Source: Natronomonas salina (GTDB lineage: Archaea; Halobacteriota; Halobacteria; Halobacteriales; Haloarculaceae). From it: a stretch of DNA of 64,000 bases. The notes beneath the pieces are model-generated. The model ran no database searches. It was not told the origin of the DNA and worked only from the letters and a program-made list of their open reading frames with translations. Numbering within the stretch: the first letter of the stretch is position 1; the number at the start of each line of letters is the position of its first letter. The translations under genes were made by a program, and so were the position numbers. Location: NCBI RefSeq assembly GCF_013391105.1, contig NZ_CP058335.1, forward strand, positions 2,604,001 to 2,668,000, in the 5' to 3' direction. Of this stretch, positions 18,459 to 28,285 are shown piece by piece.

Positions 18459-19625
18459 CTACTTCTCGATGATCGACTCCTCGACGGCCTCGCCGAAGTG
18501 GCGGGCGACCGCCTCGTAGTAGACGAGCAGGTCGTCGCCCTCCTCGAGGTCGGTGACGGCCCGCCGGCCGTCGGCCGTCGCGACCTTGATGGTCTCGGCG
18601 TTCTGCAGCAGCGTCTCGATGCGGTCGCCGTTCTCCAGTTCGGCCTCGACGCGGAACATCGGGCGCTTCTCGATCTTCGCGCGGCCGACGATGGCCTCGC
18701 GGGTGTTCCCGTCGGTGTCGACGACCTGGACCTCGTCGCCGGACTTCAACTCGGCGAGGTACTTCGTCTCGCCGCCGGGCGTCCGGACGTAGGCGTGGAC
18801 GGCGCCGGCGTTGACCCGGAACGGGCGGCTGGCGACGTACGGCGAGTCGGCGGTCTCGGCGTGGACGAAGAACAGCCCCCGGCTCATCGACCCGACGAGC
18901 ATCCCCTCGTCGTGCTCGAGCATCGAGGCGGTGTCGACGCAGACGCGGTCGGCGGAGCCGGTCTGCTCGACGGCGGTGACGGTAGCCCGCTGGAGGTCGA
19001 GGCGCTCGCGCTGGGTGGCGTCGCGGGCGTCGACGGTCGCCCGGATCTCGTCGGGATCGTCCGAGTCCAGGAGGACGGCGTCGGCGCCGAGTTCGAGCGT
19101 CTCGAAGGCGGTGCGGGCCTCCTCGGCGGTCTGGACGCCCGCCACGAGGTCGGTCTCCTCGCCGATGCGGGCGATGAGGTTCTCCAGGGGGATGATCTGC
19201 CAGTCCTCGCCGACGACGATGGTGTAGTCGGCGTCGCGGGCGGCCTCCTCGGCGAGCGTCTCGTACTCCGAGTCGAGGATGCGGACGTAGGCGCCGGTGG
19301 CGCCGTCGGTGCGGCGCAGCGTCGTCAGGTCGGCGGACCCGGAGAAGTCGGAGGGGAGGTCGATGGTGCCGTCGCCCTCGCCGTCCTTCCCGACGACGAC
19401 CGCGTCGGCCTCGGCCTGCTCGGTCTCCTCGGCGTCCATCACGTGGACGTCGTCGCCGGCGAAGGCGGCGACGTTCACCTGCCCGAGGTCGCGGACCCGG
19501 CCGACGTCCCGCTGGTCGACCAGCACCCAGTCGACGCCGGCCTCCAGGCCGGCGGTGATGCGGCGCTTCCGCGCCTCCCAGTCGCCGACGTCGTCGTCGG
19601 CCTTCAACCACACGGAGCGTGTCAT
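18459..19625 (-). CDS. aroB': 3-dehydroquinate synthase II
   Basis: 388 residues from the ATG at 19625 (MTRSVWLKADDDVGDWEARKRRI). This is the archaeal enzyme, unrelated to bacterial AroB, that turns the aminodideoxyheptulosonate made by AroA' into 3-dehydroquinate with NAD. Family blocks seen: YTIVVGEDWQIIPLENLIA, CVDTASMLEHDEGMLVGSMSRGLFFVHAET, and FRVNAGAVHAYVRTPGGETKYLAEL. The matching first-step enzyme is at 32314-33108, so the archaeal shikimate entry is complete here though split. A longer open frame (to 19769) is not used. Confidence 0.95.
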   Translation of the reverse strand: MTRSVWLKADDDVGDWEARKRRITAGLEAGVDWVLVDQRDVGRVRDLGQVNVAAFAGDDVHVMDAEETEQAEADAVVVGKDGEGDGTIDLPSDFSGSADLTTLRRTDGATGAYVRILDSEYETLAEEAARDADYTIVVGEDWQIIPLENLIARIGEETDLVAGVQTAEEARTAFETLELGADAVLLDSDDPDEIRATVDARDATQRERLDLQRATVTAVEQTGSADRVCVDTASMLEHDEGMLVGSMSRGLFFVHAETADSPYVASRPFRVNAGAVHAYVRTPGGETKYLAELKSGDEVQVVDTDGNTREAIVGRAKIEKRPMFRVEAELENGDRIETLLQNAETIKVATADGRRAVTDLEEGDDLLVYYEAVARHFGEAVEESIIEK

Positions 19626-19774
19626 GTGTCCCCGGTTGGGGGGGCCGCTATTGAACGTGGCGGGTTCGACGGACGGCGCCCCCGTCCCACGACACAGCGA
19701 CTGAGGCGGGCCGCACACTGATGTGTCCCGGCGGGGTGGAACTCCTAGAACATGCGGACCGGGAGTCACGACCG

Positions 19775-22468
19775 ATGATGCGGGCGATCCTCGCAGCCTG
19801 CTGTCTCGTCGGGCTGGTCCTGGGCGGAGCGTTCGCGCCGGCGGTCGGCGTCCAGACGCCGTTCCCGGACCTGGGGGGTGCCGCCGGCCCCGAGGCCGGC
19901 GGACAGGCCCCCGGTAGCGACCTGCTCGGCGGCGGAACCGGCGTCGGGAGCTTCGGCGGCGTCTCCGGCGGCGGCTACCCCGACTCCGCGACGGTCGGCG
20001 GCGACCTCGAGATGTCCGACCACGAGGAACTGGTCGTCGAGAGCCCTCGCGCCTCGCGGTGGCGACTCGGCGCCTACGGCACCTACACCGGCGAGGGCTG
20101 GGACCGCGACGAGGCCAGCGTCCCGGTCGACGAGGCGCCGCTCGCGACCGCGACGGGCGAGCGTCCGCGGCCGCGCTACGAGATCACCGTCACGCCGCGA
20201 CGCGAGGTCGACGCGCTGGCGACCGTCTGGCGGCCGGCCGGCGCCGACGCCGGCGACAGGCAGGTCTCCGTCGACGGCGAGGGCGCGCTGGTCGTCGACG
20301 ACCCGATCCCGGCCGGCGAGTCCTACACCACGGTCACCTACGGGCCGCCGTCGCGGGAGGCCGCGGCGGCCGCCGGCTGGGGATACCCCGCGTCGGTCGA
20401 GCGGTACACCGACCTCCCCGCCGACACGCCCGACCGGCTGACCCGGAAGACCGACGCCATCACCGCCGACGCCGAGACGCCGTACCAGACGGCGCGGGCC
20501 ATCGAGCGCTGGCTCGAGGCGAACAAGGCGTACTCGCTGGACGCGAGCCACGACCGCGACGCCGACGTCGCCACCGAGTTCGTCTTCGAGATGGACGAGG
20601 GCTACTGCCAGTACTTCGCGACCTCGATGGCCGCGATGCTGCGCACCCAGGACGTCCCGGCGCGGTACGTCACCGGCTACGGCCCCGGCGAGCGGGTGGG
20701 CGACGGCGAGTACCTCGTCCGCGGGTCGGACGCCCACGCCTGGGTCGAGGTGTACTTGGAGGGCGTCGGCTGGGTGCCGTTCGACCCGACGCCCCCGGGC
20801 GGCCGGGAGGCCGCCGGCCGCGACGAGGTCACCTCCGAGGACCTCGAGGAGCAGCTCGAGAACGGCGGGTTCGGGGGAGACGTCGAGGTCCCGGCGTCGA
20901 CCCCCGAGGACGGCGACTCCTCGCAGGAACCCGACGAGTCGTCGCAGGACGACGCGGCGGACGCGTCGGTGAACGTCACGCTCACCCCCGACCCGGTGCC
21001 CGGCCGGACGGTGACGGCGACCGTGACCCGCCGGGGCGAACCGGTGGCGGGCGCCGCCGTGCTGTTCAACGGCGACCCCATCGGGAAGACCGACGCGGCG
21101 GGCAACGTGACCGGCCAGGTGCCGTACGAGCGCTCCCTGGAGATCGAGGTGCGTCGCGACGACGGCTCGCCGCGGCTCGCGGCCGTCTCGCCGACCGGCG
21201 GCTACGCCTCGGTCCCGCCGCCGCGCCTGCGTGCGAAACAGGATACGGTCACGTTCGAGGTCCCCACCGAGATCGACGTCGAGGTGCGCGGCGACCCCCG
21301 ACCCGAGGCGACGGTCGACGTCGTCGCCACCATCGACGGGGAGCCGGTCCGCGACGCCGAGGTCGTCATCGACGGCGACCCGGTCGCACGGACCGACGGT
21401 GAAGGAGCCACGACGGTCCGGCTCCCGGACGCCGACACCGCGGAACTCGTCGTCGAGCGGGGCGAGGCCCACGGCAACCGGACGCTGGACCTCACCGGCG
21501 GGGCGACGGCCGACGACGGGCCGCTGACCATCTCCGTCTCCCCGTCGCTGCCGCTGGCGCTCCCGACCGGGTCGGCGACGGTCGCCGTCGAACGCGACGG
21601 CGAACCGGTCCCGAACGCCACCGTCGCGATGGGCGGCGAGGCGGTCGGCGAGACCGCCCCGGACGGGACGCTCGACGTCGATCTACCGTTCGCCAATAGC
21701 GCGACGGTCGCCGCCAGCGCAGGGGACGCGACCGGCGAGACGACCGTCGAGGACCTCTACCGGAACCTGGCGCTGGCCGGCGGGACGGGGCTGCTCGTCC
21801 TCCTCGCCGGCTTCGCCGCCGCGTACCGCCGCGGTCTCACGCCGCGGGTGCTCGCCGAACTGGCGCGACGCGGGGCCGTCCGGACGGTCCGGGCCGTCGT
21901 CGCCGCCCTCGTCGGCCTCGCCGGCGCCGCCGCCGCCGGTCTCGCGACGCTCGTCGGGTGGGGCCATCGGGCGGTCGAGCTCCTCGGACGGGGAGCCGAA
22001 GGCGCGAGAGAACTCCTCGAGTCGGTCCGTGCTGGTGCGGTCTCCGCAGTCGAGCGCGCGGCAGCCCTCCTCCGCGAAGTGCCGCGGCGACTCCACCCCC
22101 ACGCGATACTCGATTCCCTCCGCGACCTCCGCCGGACGGCGACGGCGTCGGTCGCTGCCGCGCGTGCCGAGACACTGGGCGCGACCTCCGACCCGGTCGA
22201 CGACGACGTCCCGACCGTCCGGGAGGCCTGGGCCGAACTCCGGACCCACGTCACGGTGGCCTCCTGGCACACCTCGACGCCCGGCGAGATCGCCCGCTGG
22301 GCGGTCGCCCGGGACGGCCTCCCGAGCGACGCCGTCGACACGCTGCGGGACGCATTCCGCGAGGTCGAGTACGGCGCCCGCTCCCCGGACGACCTCGCGC
22401 CGGCGGCCCGGGAGGCCCTCGACGAGATCCGCGCGACCCGGTCCGACGAGGGGGGTGAGCAGTCGTGA
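19775..22468 (+). CDS. Secreted/membrane transglutaminase-like protein with DUF4129 tail
   Basis: 897 residues from the ATG at 19775. An N-terminal signal or anchor (AILAACCLVGLVLGGAFAPAVG) is followed by a transglutaminase core with catalytic Cys in DEGYCQYFATSMAAML, His in GSDAHAWVEVYLEG and Asp in GWVPFDPTPPGG. Two Ig/carboxypeptidase-like repeats come next (NVTLTPDPVPGRTV...; GDPRPEATVDVVATIDG...), then a TM helix (LALAGGTGLLVLLAGFAAAY) and a cytoplasmic DUF4129-like tail. It opens a four-gene operon with DUF58 and opposite a MoxR ATPase, a conserved archaeal/bacterial association. The reaction (peptide crosslinking or proteolysis) is inferred from the Cys-His-Asp triad. Confidence 0.88.
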   Translation: MMRAILAACCLVGLVLGGAFAPAVGVQTPFPDLGGAAGPEAGGQAPGSDLLGGGTGVGSFGGVSGGGYPDSATVGGDLEMSDHEELVVESPRASRWRLGAYGTYTGEGWDRDEASVPVDEAPLATATGERPRPRYEITVTPRREVDALATVWRPAGADAGDRQVSVDGEGALVVDDPIPAGESYTTVTYGPPSREAAAAAGWGYPASVERYTDLPADTPDRLTRKTDAITADAETPYQTARAIERWLEANKAYSLDASHDRDADVATEFVFEMDEGYCQYFATSMAAMLRTQDVPARYVTGYGPGERVGDGEYLVRGSDAHAWVEVYLEGVGWVPFDPTPPGGREAAGRDEVTSEDLEEQLENGGFGGDVEVPASTPEDGDSSQEPDESSQDDAADASVNVTLTPDPVPGRTVTATVTRRGEPVAGAAVLFNGDPIGKTDAAGNVTGQVPYERSLEIEVRRDDGSPRLAAVSPTGGYASVPPPRLRAKQDTVTFEVPTEIDVEVRGDPRPEATVDVVATIDGEPVRDAEVVIDGDPVARTDGEGATTVRLPDADTAELVVERGEAHGNRTLDLTGGATADDGPLTISVSPSLPLALPTGSATVAVERDGEPVPNATVAMGGEAVGETAPDGTLDVDLPFANSATVAASAGDATGETTVEDLYRNLALAGGTGLLVLLAGFAAAYRRGLTPRVLAELARRGAVRTVRAVVAALVGLAGAAAAGLATLVGWGHRAVELLGRGAEGARELLESVRAGAVSAVERAAALLREVPRRLHPHAILDSLRDLRRTATASVAAARAETLGATSDPVDDDVPTVREAWAELRTHVTVASWHTSTPGEIARWAVARDGLPSDAVDTLRDAFREVEYGARSPDDLAPAAREALDEIRATRSDEGGEQS

Positions 22469-23121
22469 CGCGCGTCGGCCGCGCCGCGGTCGCGCTCGTC
22501 GGCCTCGCGACCGTCGGGTTCGCCACCGCGCTCGTACTCGCGCCGGACCGTGTCGACGCCGCACTCCCCGTCGCTGCGCTCGCGGCGGCGACCCCGCTCT
22601 CGGAGGGCGGCCTCCGCGCCGCCGCGTTCGGCCTCGTCGGCGTCGCCTGCCTCCTGTGGGTGGCGTGGACCGCCGCCCCGGACCGGGTGCAACCGCTCCC
22701 GGAGGGGCCGTTTTCGGAGCCCGATTCGGACTTCCGGGCGCTCCGCGAGGACCCCCCGGAGCACGCGAGGGCCGCGGCTCGCGTCGGCGACCGCTTCGAC
22801 CACCGGCTCGCCCGGACGGCCGACGGCGCGACGCTGGGCCTCGAGGACGCCGACGAGGTGCGCGACGACATCCGCGCGCTCGCCGTCGACGTCGTCGCCC
22901 GCGAGTCGAACTGCCCGGCGGACGTCGCCCGGGAACGGGTCGACGCCGGCGAGTGGACCGACGACCCCGTCGCCGCCGCCTACGTCGCCGATCGGGAGGC
23001 GAGCCTGCCGTTCTACCGCCGCCTGCTCGCCTGGCTCCGGCCGTGGCGGACGACCGTCCGGCGCGTCGAGGCCGCCGTAGATGCCGTCGAGGGCCGCCGC
23101 TCCGGCGGTGGTGAGCGCTGA
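22465..23121 (+). CDS. Membrane protein of the DUF58/transglutaminase operon (DUF7269-like)
   Basis: 218 residues from the GTG at 22465, overlapping the transglutaminase stop by 4 bases (GTGA). Two N-terminal hydrophobic helices (AAVALVGLATVGFATALVLA; GLRAAAFGLVGVACLLWVAW) precede a charged cytoplasmic region with no catalytic motif. In haloarchaea a small protein of this type, which I recall as DUF7269, sits between the transglutaminase and DUF58 genes. Its stop overlaps the next start by one base, so it is translationally coupled on both sides. Confidence 0.78.
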   Translation: MTRVGRAAVALVGLATVGFATALVLAPDRVDAALPVAALAAATPLSEGGLRAAAFGLVGVACLLWVAWTAAPDRVQPLPEGPFSEPDSDFRALREDPPEHARAAARVGDRFDHRLARTADGATLGLEDADEVRDDIRALAVDVVARESNCPADVARERVDAGEWTDDPVAAAYVADREASLPFYRRLLAWLRPWRTTVRRVEAAVDAVEGRRSGGGER

Positions 23122-24431
23122 TGGAGTACCGCGACGACGACCGGTTCGACGCGGCGGTGTTCGCGGCGGTCGCCCTGGTCGTCTGCGGCGCCGTCCTCGG
23201 CGAGCCGACGCTGTTCGTCGCCGCGGCGGTGCCGGTCGTCTACATCGCCGTCGGCGCGCTCACCCGGCCGCCGTCGGCCGACGCGCTGGCGGTCGAGCGG
23301 TCGTTCGACCCGGAGACGCCGGCGCCGGGCCAGCGGACCGAGGTCACCCTGACGGTCCGCAACGAGGGCGAGCGCACCCTCCCCGACGTCCGCGTCGTCG
23401 ACCGGCTGCCGTCGCACGTCCCCGTCGTCGAGGGGTCGCCGCGCGGCTGCCTGTCGGTGCGCCCCGGCGAACGCGACTCGATCAGCTACACCGTCGTCGC
23501 CAGCCAGGGCGACTACGAGTTCGAGCCGCCGCTGGTCCGGCTCCGGCCGCTGCCGGGGGTCGGCGAGGCCACGGGTCGCCCCGCCGTCGAGGGCGAGACC
23601 GCGCTGCGCTGCAGTCGAGGCATCGGCGAGGTGCCGCAGGTGCAGGGCGCCCTCCGGAAGGTCGGAACCCAGCCGACCGACCGTGCGGGCCCCGGCCTGG
23701 AGTTCCACTCCGTCCGCGAGTACCGCCAGGGCGACGACGTCAGCCGCGTCGACTGGCGCCGCCTCGCGAAGACCGGCGACCTCTCGACGGTCAACTACCG
23801 GGAGACCCACGCCTCGAAGACGGTCGTCGTCGCCGACGGCCGCGCGCCGGGGCGGGTCGCCCGCGACGATGGCCACCCGACGGGCGCGGAGCTGTCGGCC
23901 TACGCCGCCGACCGGGCCGTCGACGGCCTCCTCTCGGCCGGCAATCGGGTGGGACTCGTCGCCCTCGGCGTCCCCGCGACCGCCGTCGACGCCGCGCTCC
24001 CGAGCGACCGGGCCGACCGACCCTGGGTCCCCGTCGGCGACGACGCGGCGACCCGGACCCGCGTCGACGCGGTGCTGGACGCCGTCGTCGCCGCGAGCCA
24101 GGCCAGCGGCGGCGCTTCTCGGGAGACGGCCGCCGACGGCGGCAACTCGGGGGACGTGACCCTCCGCGAGCGCCTCCCCGCGAACGCCGACGTCGTCCTC
24201 GCGACGCCCGTCCTCGACGACGCGCCGGTCGACCTCGTCGACGAACTGTCGGCGGCCGGCCATCACGTCGTCGCGCTCTGCCCGGACGTCACCGGCCCGG
24301 CGACCCCGGGCTCGCGGGTCGCCGGGCTCGAACGCGACCTCCGGGTCGAGCGGCTCCGCGAGGCCGGCGCGACCGTCGTCGACTGGGACACCGAGCGCCC
24401 ATTGGCGCTCGCCCTGGAGGGGTCGACGTGA
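23121..24431 (+). CDS. DUF58 domain protein (MoxR-associated)
   Basis: 436 residues. Two TM helices (10-50) are followed by a beta-rich region (PGQRTEVTLTVRNEGERTLPDV) and the DUF58 core LEFHSVREYRQGDDVSRVDWRRLAKTGDL with its vWA-like fold continuing to the C-terminus. DUF58 proteins pair with MoxR AAA ATPases, here on the facing strand at 26093. They are thought to act as substrate adaptors in chaperone-like or envelope processes; that is family knowledge, not visible here. Coupled by GTGA overlap to the following gene. Confidence 0.9.
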   Translation: MEYRDDDRFDAAVFAAVALVVCGAVLGEPTLFVAAAVPVVYIAVGALTRPPSADALAVERSFDPETPAPGQRTEVTLTVRNEGERTLPDVRVVDRLPSHVPVVEGSPRGCLSVRPGERDSISYTVVASQGDYEFEPPLVRLRPLPGVGEATGRPAVEGETALRCSRGIGEVPQVQGALRKVGTQPTDRAGPGLEFHSVREYRQGDDVSRVDWRRLAKTGDLSTVNYRETHASKTVVVADGRAPGRVARDDGHPTGAELSAYAADRAVDGLLSAGNRVGLVALGVPATAVDAALPSDRADRPWVPVGDDAATRTRVDAVLDAVVAASQASGGASRETAADGGNSGDVTLRERLPANADVVLATPVLDDAPVDLVDELSAAGHHVVALCPDVTGPATPGSRVAGLERDLRVERLREAGATVVDWDTERPLALALEGST

Positions 24432-25978
24432 GCGTCGACGACCGGCGGCTGCCGGAGACCAACTGGCGGCCGACGCGGACCGCCACCGCGGCGAGCGCCC
24501 TGCTCGCGGTGGGCGGAACGCTCTTGCTCGCCTCGCTCGCCGACGCGGCCCTGCCGGCGGTGCTTGGGCTCGTCGCCGGCGGCTGTCTGGCCGGCGCCGT
24601 CTGGACCACCGCGGTCGCCGAACGCCGCGTCGCGACGCTGGCGACCGGCGCCCTCGCGACCGTCGGCGGGCTCGGCCTGCTCGCGGCCGCCGTCGCGGCG
24701 GCCCTCGGGCAGCTCGGGTGGTCGCCGTCGCCGCCGCTCCCGCCGCTGTCGTTCGCCCCCTTCGCGTTCGCCCTCGCGGGCGCCGTCACCGGGTTCGGCG
24801 CGCTCGGGGCGGTCTGGGGCGTCGCGCCCGGCGACGACGCCGGCACCGCCGCCGGCCGGCTGTTCGTCGCCGCGCTCCTCCCGATGGCCGTCCTGGTGCT
24901 CGACCGCTGGGACCCGCCGACGGAGACGGTCCGCGAGTGGGCCGTCGTCGTCGCGGACCTCGTCCTCTCCCGCACCCCCGCGGCCGTCGAGGCCGGGATG
25001 TCGGTACCGCGGACCGGCGGCTTCCTCCTACTGGGCGCAATCGCCGCAATCGCGGTCAGGACCTCGCTCGGGAGCCTCCCGCTGGCCGAACTCGCCGACG
25101 AGACCAGCCGGGACGACGTCGCGAGCGCGGTCGGCCGCTCGCGCTCGGTGCTCGCGTCGCTGGCCGGGGTCTGCGCCGCCCTCAGCGTCGTCCCGGTCGC
25201 GCTCGGGCCGGAGGCCTACGAGGGCCTGCCGCCGGGGATACACGGCGCGCTGCTCGCAGTCACCACGTCGACGGGACTCAGGTGGCTCCTCGTCGTCGTC
25301 ACCCTCGGCGGCGTCTGTGCGGCCGCGGTCCCGCGGCTCGTCCGGGCCGCCGCCTCGGAGCGGTTCCGCCCGGACCGAGTCCCGGTCGCCTCCCTGGGCG
25401 CGGGGGCGGTCCTGGTCACCGTCGTCTTCGCGGCGCACGGCCGACTGGCGTCGGTCGCGCTCGACCGGGCGGGCGAGGGCGCCGGCCGGGCCCTCCTGGG
25501 GCCGCTCCTCGAGTCGGTCGGGTCCTTCGCGCTCGTCCTCGGCGTCGTCACGTTCGGGTTGCTGCTCGCGACGCTGGTGTTGCTCGGCGTCCGGACGCTG
25601 GGCGGGCTCAGACTGCTCGACGAGACGGCCGGCGTCCAGCTCGCCAGCGCTGGCGTGCTCTGCGCCGCCGTCGCCGCGGCCGTCGCGGACCTCCACGTCG
25701 CGCTCGTCGTGGGAGGCGTCGCCGCGAGCCTGCTGGCGTGGGACCTCGGGGAGTTCGCGGCGACGCTCGGCGGGGAGATCGGGCGGGCCGGGACCACCCG
25801 ACGCGGCGAGTTCGTCCACGCGGCGAGCGGCGGACTCCTGGCCGCCGTCGCGGGGCTGGTGGCCCTCGGCGTCGATAGGGCCGTCGCGGGGGTCCCCGCG
25901 GTGCCGACGCCCCTCGCGGTCGTGGTCGTGGCGTCGGCCGTCGTCGGGACGGTCCTGCTGTTCGTGGTCAGTCGCTGA
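24428..25978 (+). CDS. Polytopic membrane protein ending the DUF58 operon (DUF7519-like)
   Basis: 516 residues from the GTG at 24428, overlapping the DUF58 stop by 4 bases. About 12 hydrophobic segments run the length of the protein and there are no soluble domains. It starts MSVDDRRLPETNWRPTRTATAASALLAVG. No transporter signature is recognised. I recall a haloarchaeal DUF7519 family at this position. It is the last gene of the operon, 113 bp from the convergent MoxR gene. Confidence 0.8.
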   Translation: MSVDDRRLPETNWRPTRTATAASALLAVGGTLLLASLADAALPAVLGLVAGGCLAGAVWTTAVAERRVATLATGALATVGGLGLLAAAVAAALGQLGWSPSPPLPPLSFAPFAFALAGAVTGFGALGAVWGVAPGDDAGTAAGRLFVAALLPMAVLVLDRWDPPTETVREWAVVVADLVLSRTPAAVEAGMSVPRTGGFLLLGAIAAIAVRTSLGSLPLAELADETSRDDVASAVGRSRSVLASLAGVCAALSVVPVALGPEAYEGLPPGIHGALLAVTTSTGLRWLLVVVTLGGVCAAAVPRLVRAAASERFRPDRVPVASLGAGAVLVTVVFAAHGRLASVALDRAGEGAGRALLGPLLESVGSFALVLGVVTFGLLLATLVLLGVRTLGGLRLLDETAGVQLASAGVLCAAVAAAVADLHVALVVGGVAASLLAWDLGEFAATLGGEIGRAGTTRRGEFVHAASGGLLAAVAGLVALGVDRAVAGVPAVPTPLAVVVVASAVVGTVLLFVVSR

Positions 25979-26092
25979 CGACGCTCGGTCGCCGTCGCCG
26001 ACCGACGGCAGCTCCGCTCCGCGGTGCAGCGTCGTGAGAAGGGCTCGTTTTCGGCTGGAACGACCGCTGGACAGCCGCCGTACGCGTCGGCG

Positions 26093-27055
26093 TCAGTTCC
26101 CGGCGGTCGCGACCGCCGGCACCTCGACGCGGTCGAGGACGGCCGCGACAACCGCTTCGCGGGAGACGTCCCGGACGGTCGCCTCCGAGGTGAGCACGAG
26201 CCGGTGGGTGAACGCCTGGCGGACGACCGCCTTCACGTCGTCGGGGACGACGTAGTCGCGGCCCGCGACGACGGCGCGGGCCCGGGACGCCTCGAACAGC
26301 CGCTGGACGCCGCGCGGCGAGACGCCGACGTCGACGCGGTCGTCCTCGCGGGTGGCGTGGCCGAGCTCGACGACGTAGTCGCGGATCTGGTCGTCGACGC
26401 GGACGGTCTCCGGGACCGCCTGGAGGGCGGGCACGTCGTCGCCCTCGACGACGGTCCGGGGCTCCGGCGTCCGCGCGGTCCGGTCGGCCCGGCGGTCGAG
26501 GATGGTCCGTGCGCCCTCGAAGTCCGGGTAGCCGAGTTCGGTCTTCAGGATGAAGCGGTCGCGCTGGGCCTCCGGCAGCGCGAAGGTCCCCTCCTGCTCG
26601 ACGGGGTTCTGCGTCGCGATGACGAAGAACGGCTCCGGCAGGTCGTAGGTCGTCCCGTCGGCGGAGACCTGCCCCTCCGACATCGCCTCGAGCAGCGCGG
26701 CCTGGGTCTTCGGCGGCGCCCGGTTGATCTCGTCGGCCAGCACCACGTTCGCGAACACCGGCCCCTCGGCGAACTCGAACTCGCCGGCCTCCTCGCGGTA
26801 GACGTGCGAGCCGGTGATGTCGCCGGGCAGCAGGTCCGGCGTGAACTGGATGCGGTTGAAGGACAGCCCCAGCGCGGTCGCGAAGCTCTGTGCGGTCAGC
26901 GTCTTCCCCGTCCCGGGGACGTCCTCCAGGAGGACGTGGCCCCGCGAGAGGACGCCGGTGAGCACGGTCTCGAGGACGCGCCGGTCGGCGACGACCGACT
27001 CCTCGACCGCGTCGACGACGTCGGCGCAGACCGCCGACGCCTCTGATACGTTCAT
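26093..27055 (-). CDS. MoxR-family AAA+ ATPase
   Basis: 320 residues. Walker A region GHVLLEDVPGTGKTLTAQSFA, Walker B/sensor LADEINRAPPKTQAALLEAMSEGQV, sensor 1 FVIATQNPVEQEGTF and C-terminal lid SPRGVQRLFEASRARAVV are diagnostic for MoxR. The family remodels or activates partner proteins, commonly with DUF58/vWA and transglutaminase genes as here. It faces the DUF58 operon instead of heading it, so regulation of the two arms may be separate. Confidence 0.94.
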   Translation of the reverse strand: MNVSEASAVCADVVDAVEESVVADRRVLETVLTGVLSRGHVLLEDVPGTGKTLTAQSFATALGLSFNRIQFTPDLLPGDITGSHVYREEAGEFEFAEGPVFANVVLADEINRAPPKTQAALLEAMSEGQVSADGTTYDLPEPFFVIATQNPVEQEGTFALPEAQRDRFILKTELGYPDFEGARTILDRRADRTARTPEPRTVVEGDDVPALQAVPETVRVDDQIRDYVVELGHATREDDRVDVGVSPRGVQRLFEASRARAVVAGRDYVVPDDVKAVVRQAFTHRLVLTSEATVRDVSREAVVAAVLDRVEVPAVATAGN

Positions 27056-27164
27056 ACGGACGGCACCCGCCGCGTCCTCTTCAATATGGTCGCGGGCTCA
27101 CGATGAGAAACGGCGCAGAGAGTCCTTTACGCCGCAGACCGAACGGATGGAACGGATGGGGATC

Positions 27165-28278
27165 TCAGGGAGCGTCCTCGTCGTCCTCGAGGAGTCGCTC
27201 CCGAGCCCGATCGATGCCGCCCGCGACGCCGTTGTCGAAGAACAGCACCACGATCAGGATGAGGACCCCGAAGGAGAACTCCCAGTACTCCTCCAGCAGG
27301 GGGGAACCGGCTGATTCCCCAGCGGAGGTACTCGTAGCTGAACGCGCCGGCGACCGGACCGATGAACGACAGCGGTCCGCCGATGACGGTCATGATGACC
27401 GGCGCCGCCGAGGCCGTCCAGTAGGCGTGGGTCTGGGGGTTGACGTTCCCCTGGAGGACGACGAGCATCGCCCCCGCCAGCCCCGAGAACAGCCCCGAGA
27501 GGATGAACGTCATCCAGCGGTGGTAGGAGACGTCGACGCCGACGGCGCGGGCGCGCTCGGGGTTCTCCCGGATCGCCTTACAGACCATCCCGAACGGGGA
27601 CTGGACGATCCGCCAGAGCGCGTAGATGCTGGCGACGAACACGAACACCGTCAGGAGGTAGTACGCCACCGGGTTCGTGAGGTCCACGAGCGGGAACTCG
27701 AAGCCCAGAAGCGACACCTCGCCGGGGATGAACGTCAGCCCGTCGGACTGGTTCGTGAAGTTCCCGTCGCCGATTCCCAGCGCTCCCATGATCTGCCCGG
27801 GGACGTCCTGGTTCGCGAGCGAGTAGATCGCCATGCTGAACGACAGCGTGATGAGCGCGAAGTAGATCTCCTCGAGTCGGACGGCGAGGTAGCCGATGAA
27901 CACGGCGAAGACGCCGGCGACGACGACCCCGATCACGAGGGCGAGCGCCCACGTTCCGAGCGGCGCGACGCCGCCGAGGAAGTCGAGGTTCGGTCCGATC
28001 ACGGTGAACACCTTCGCGGCCCCGTAGCCGGCGACGGCGATGAACATGGCGTGACCGAACGACAGCAACCCGGTGTACCCGTACAGCAGGTTGAACGCGG
28101 TCGCGAAGATGGCGAAGATCAGTGTCTCGTTGAGCAGCGATAGGTGGTACCCAGAGAGGTGCCCCGCGAAGAGCAACCGGAACACCAGCGGCATCAGCAA
28201 CAGGACCAGCGTCGCCACTGCCAGCAGCGTCTTCGGGTCCTCGTCGGTCAACAGCCGTCTGCGGATGCTCAGGCTCAT
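27165..28278 (-). CDS. livM: LivM-type ABC permease, frameshifted near the C-terminus
   Basis: Branched-chain amino-acid type permease. It starts MSLSIRRRLLTDEDPKTL and has about 9 TM helices, with conserved TGLLSFGHAMFIAVAGYGAA, IYFALITLSFSMAIY and AIRENPERARAVGVDV. As written, translation leaves the family sequence after RWGISRFP and runs into Arg/Gly-rich nonsense to a stop at 27127. One fewer base in the G6 tract at 27299-27304 restores LLEEYWEFSFGVLILIVVLF... ending DDEDAP at the TGA 27165-27167, the normal LivM C-terminus. So either the allele carries a +1 frameshift or the tract was misread. Coordinates given are for the restored gene. Adjacent to livK (7-bp gap). Confidence 0.85.
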
Positions 28279-28285
28279 CGACGGT

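Noticed and set aside
15835..19611. A 1258-codon minus-strand frame
   Set aside because: Only its last ~505 codons (from 17352) are the aldehyde dehydrogenase; the upstream part is Arg-rich antisense of other genes.
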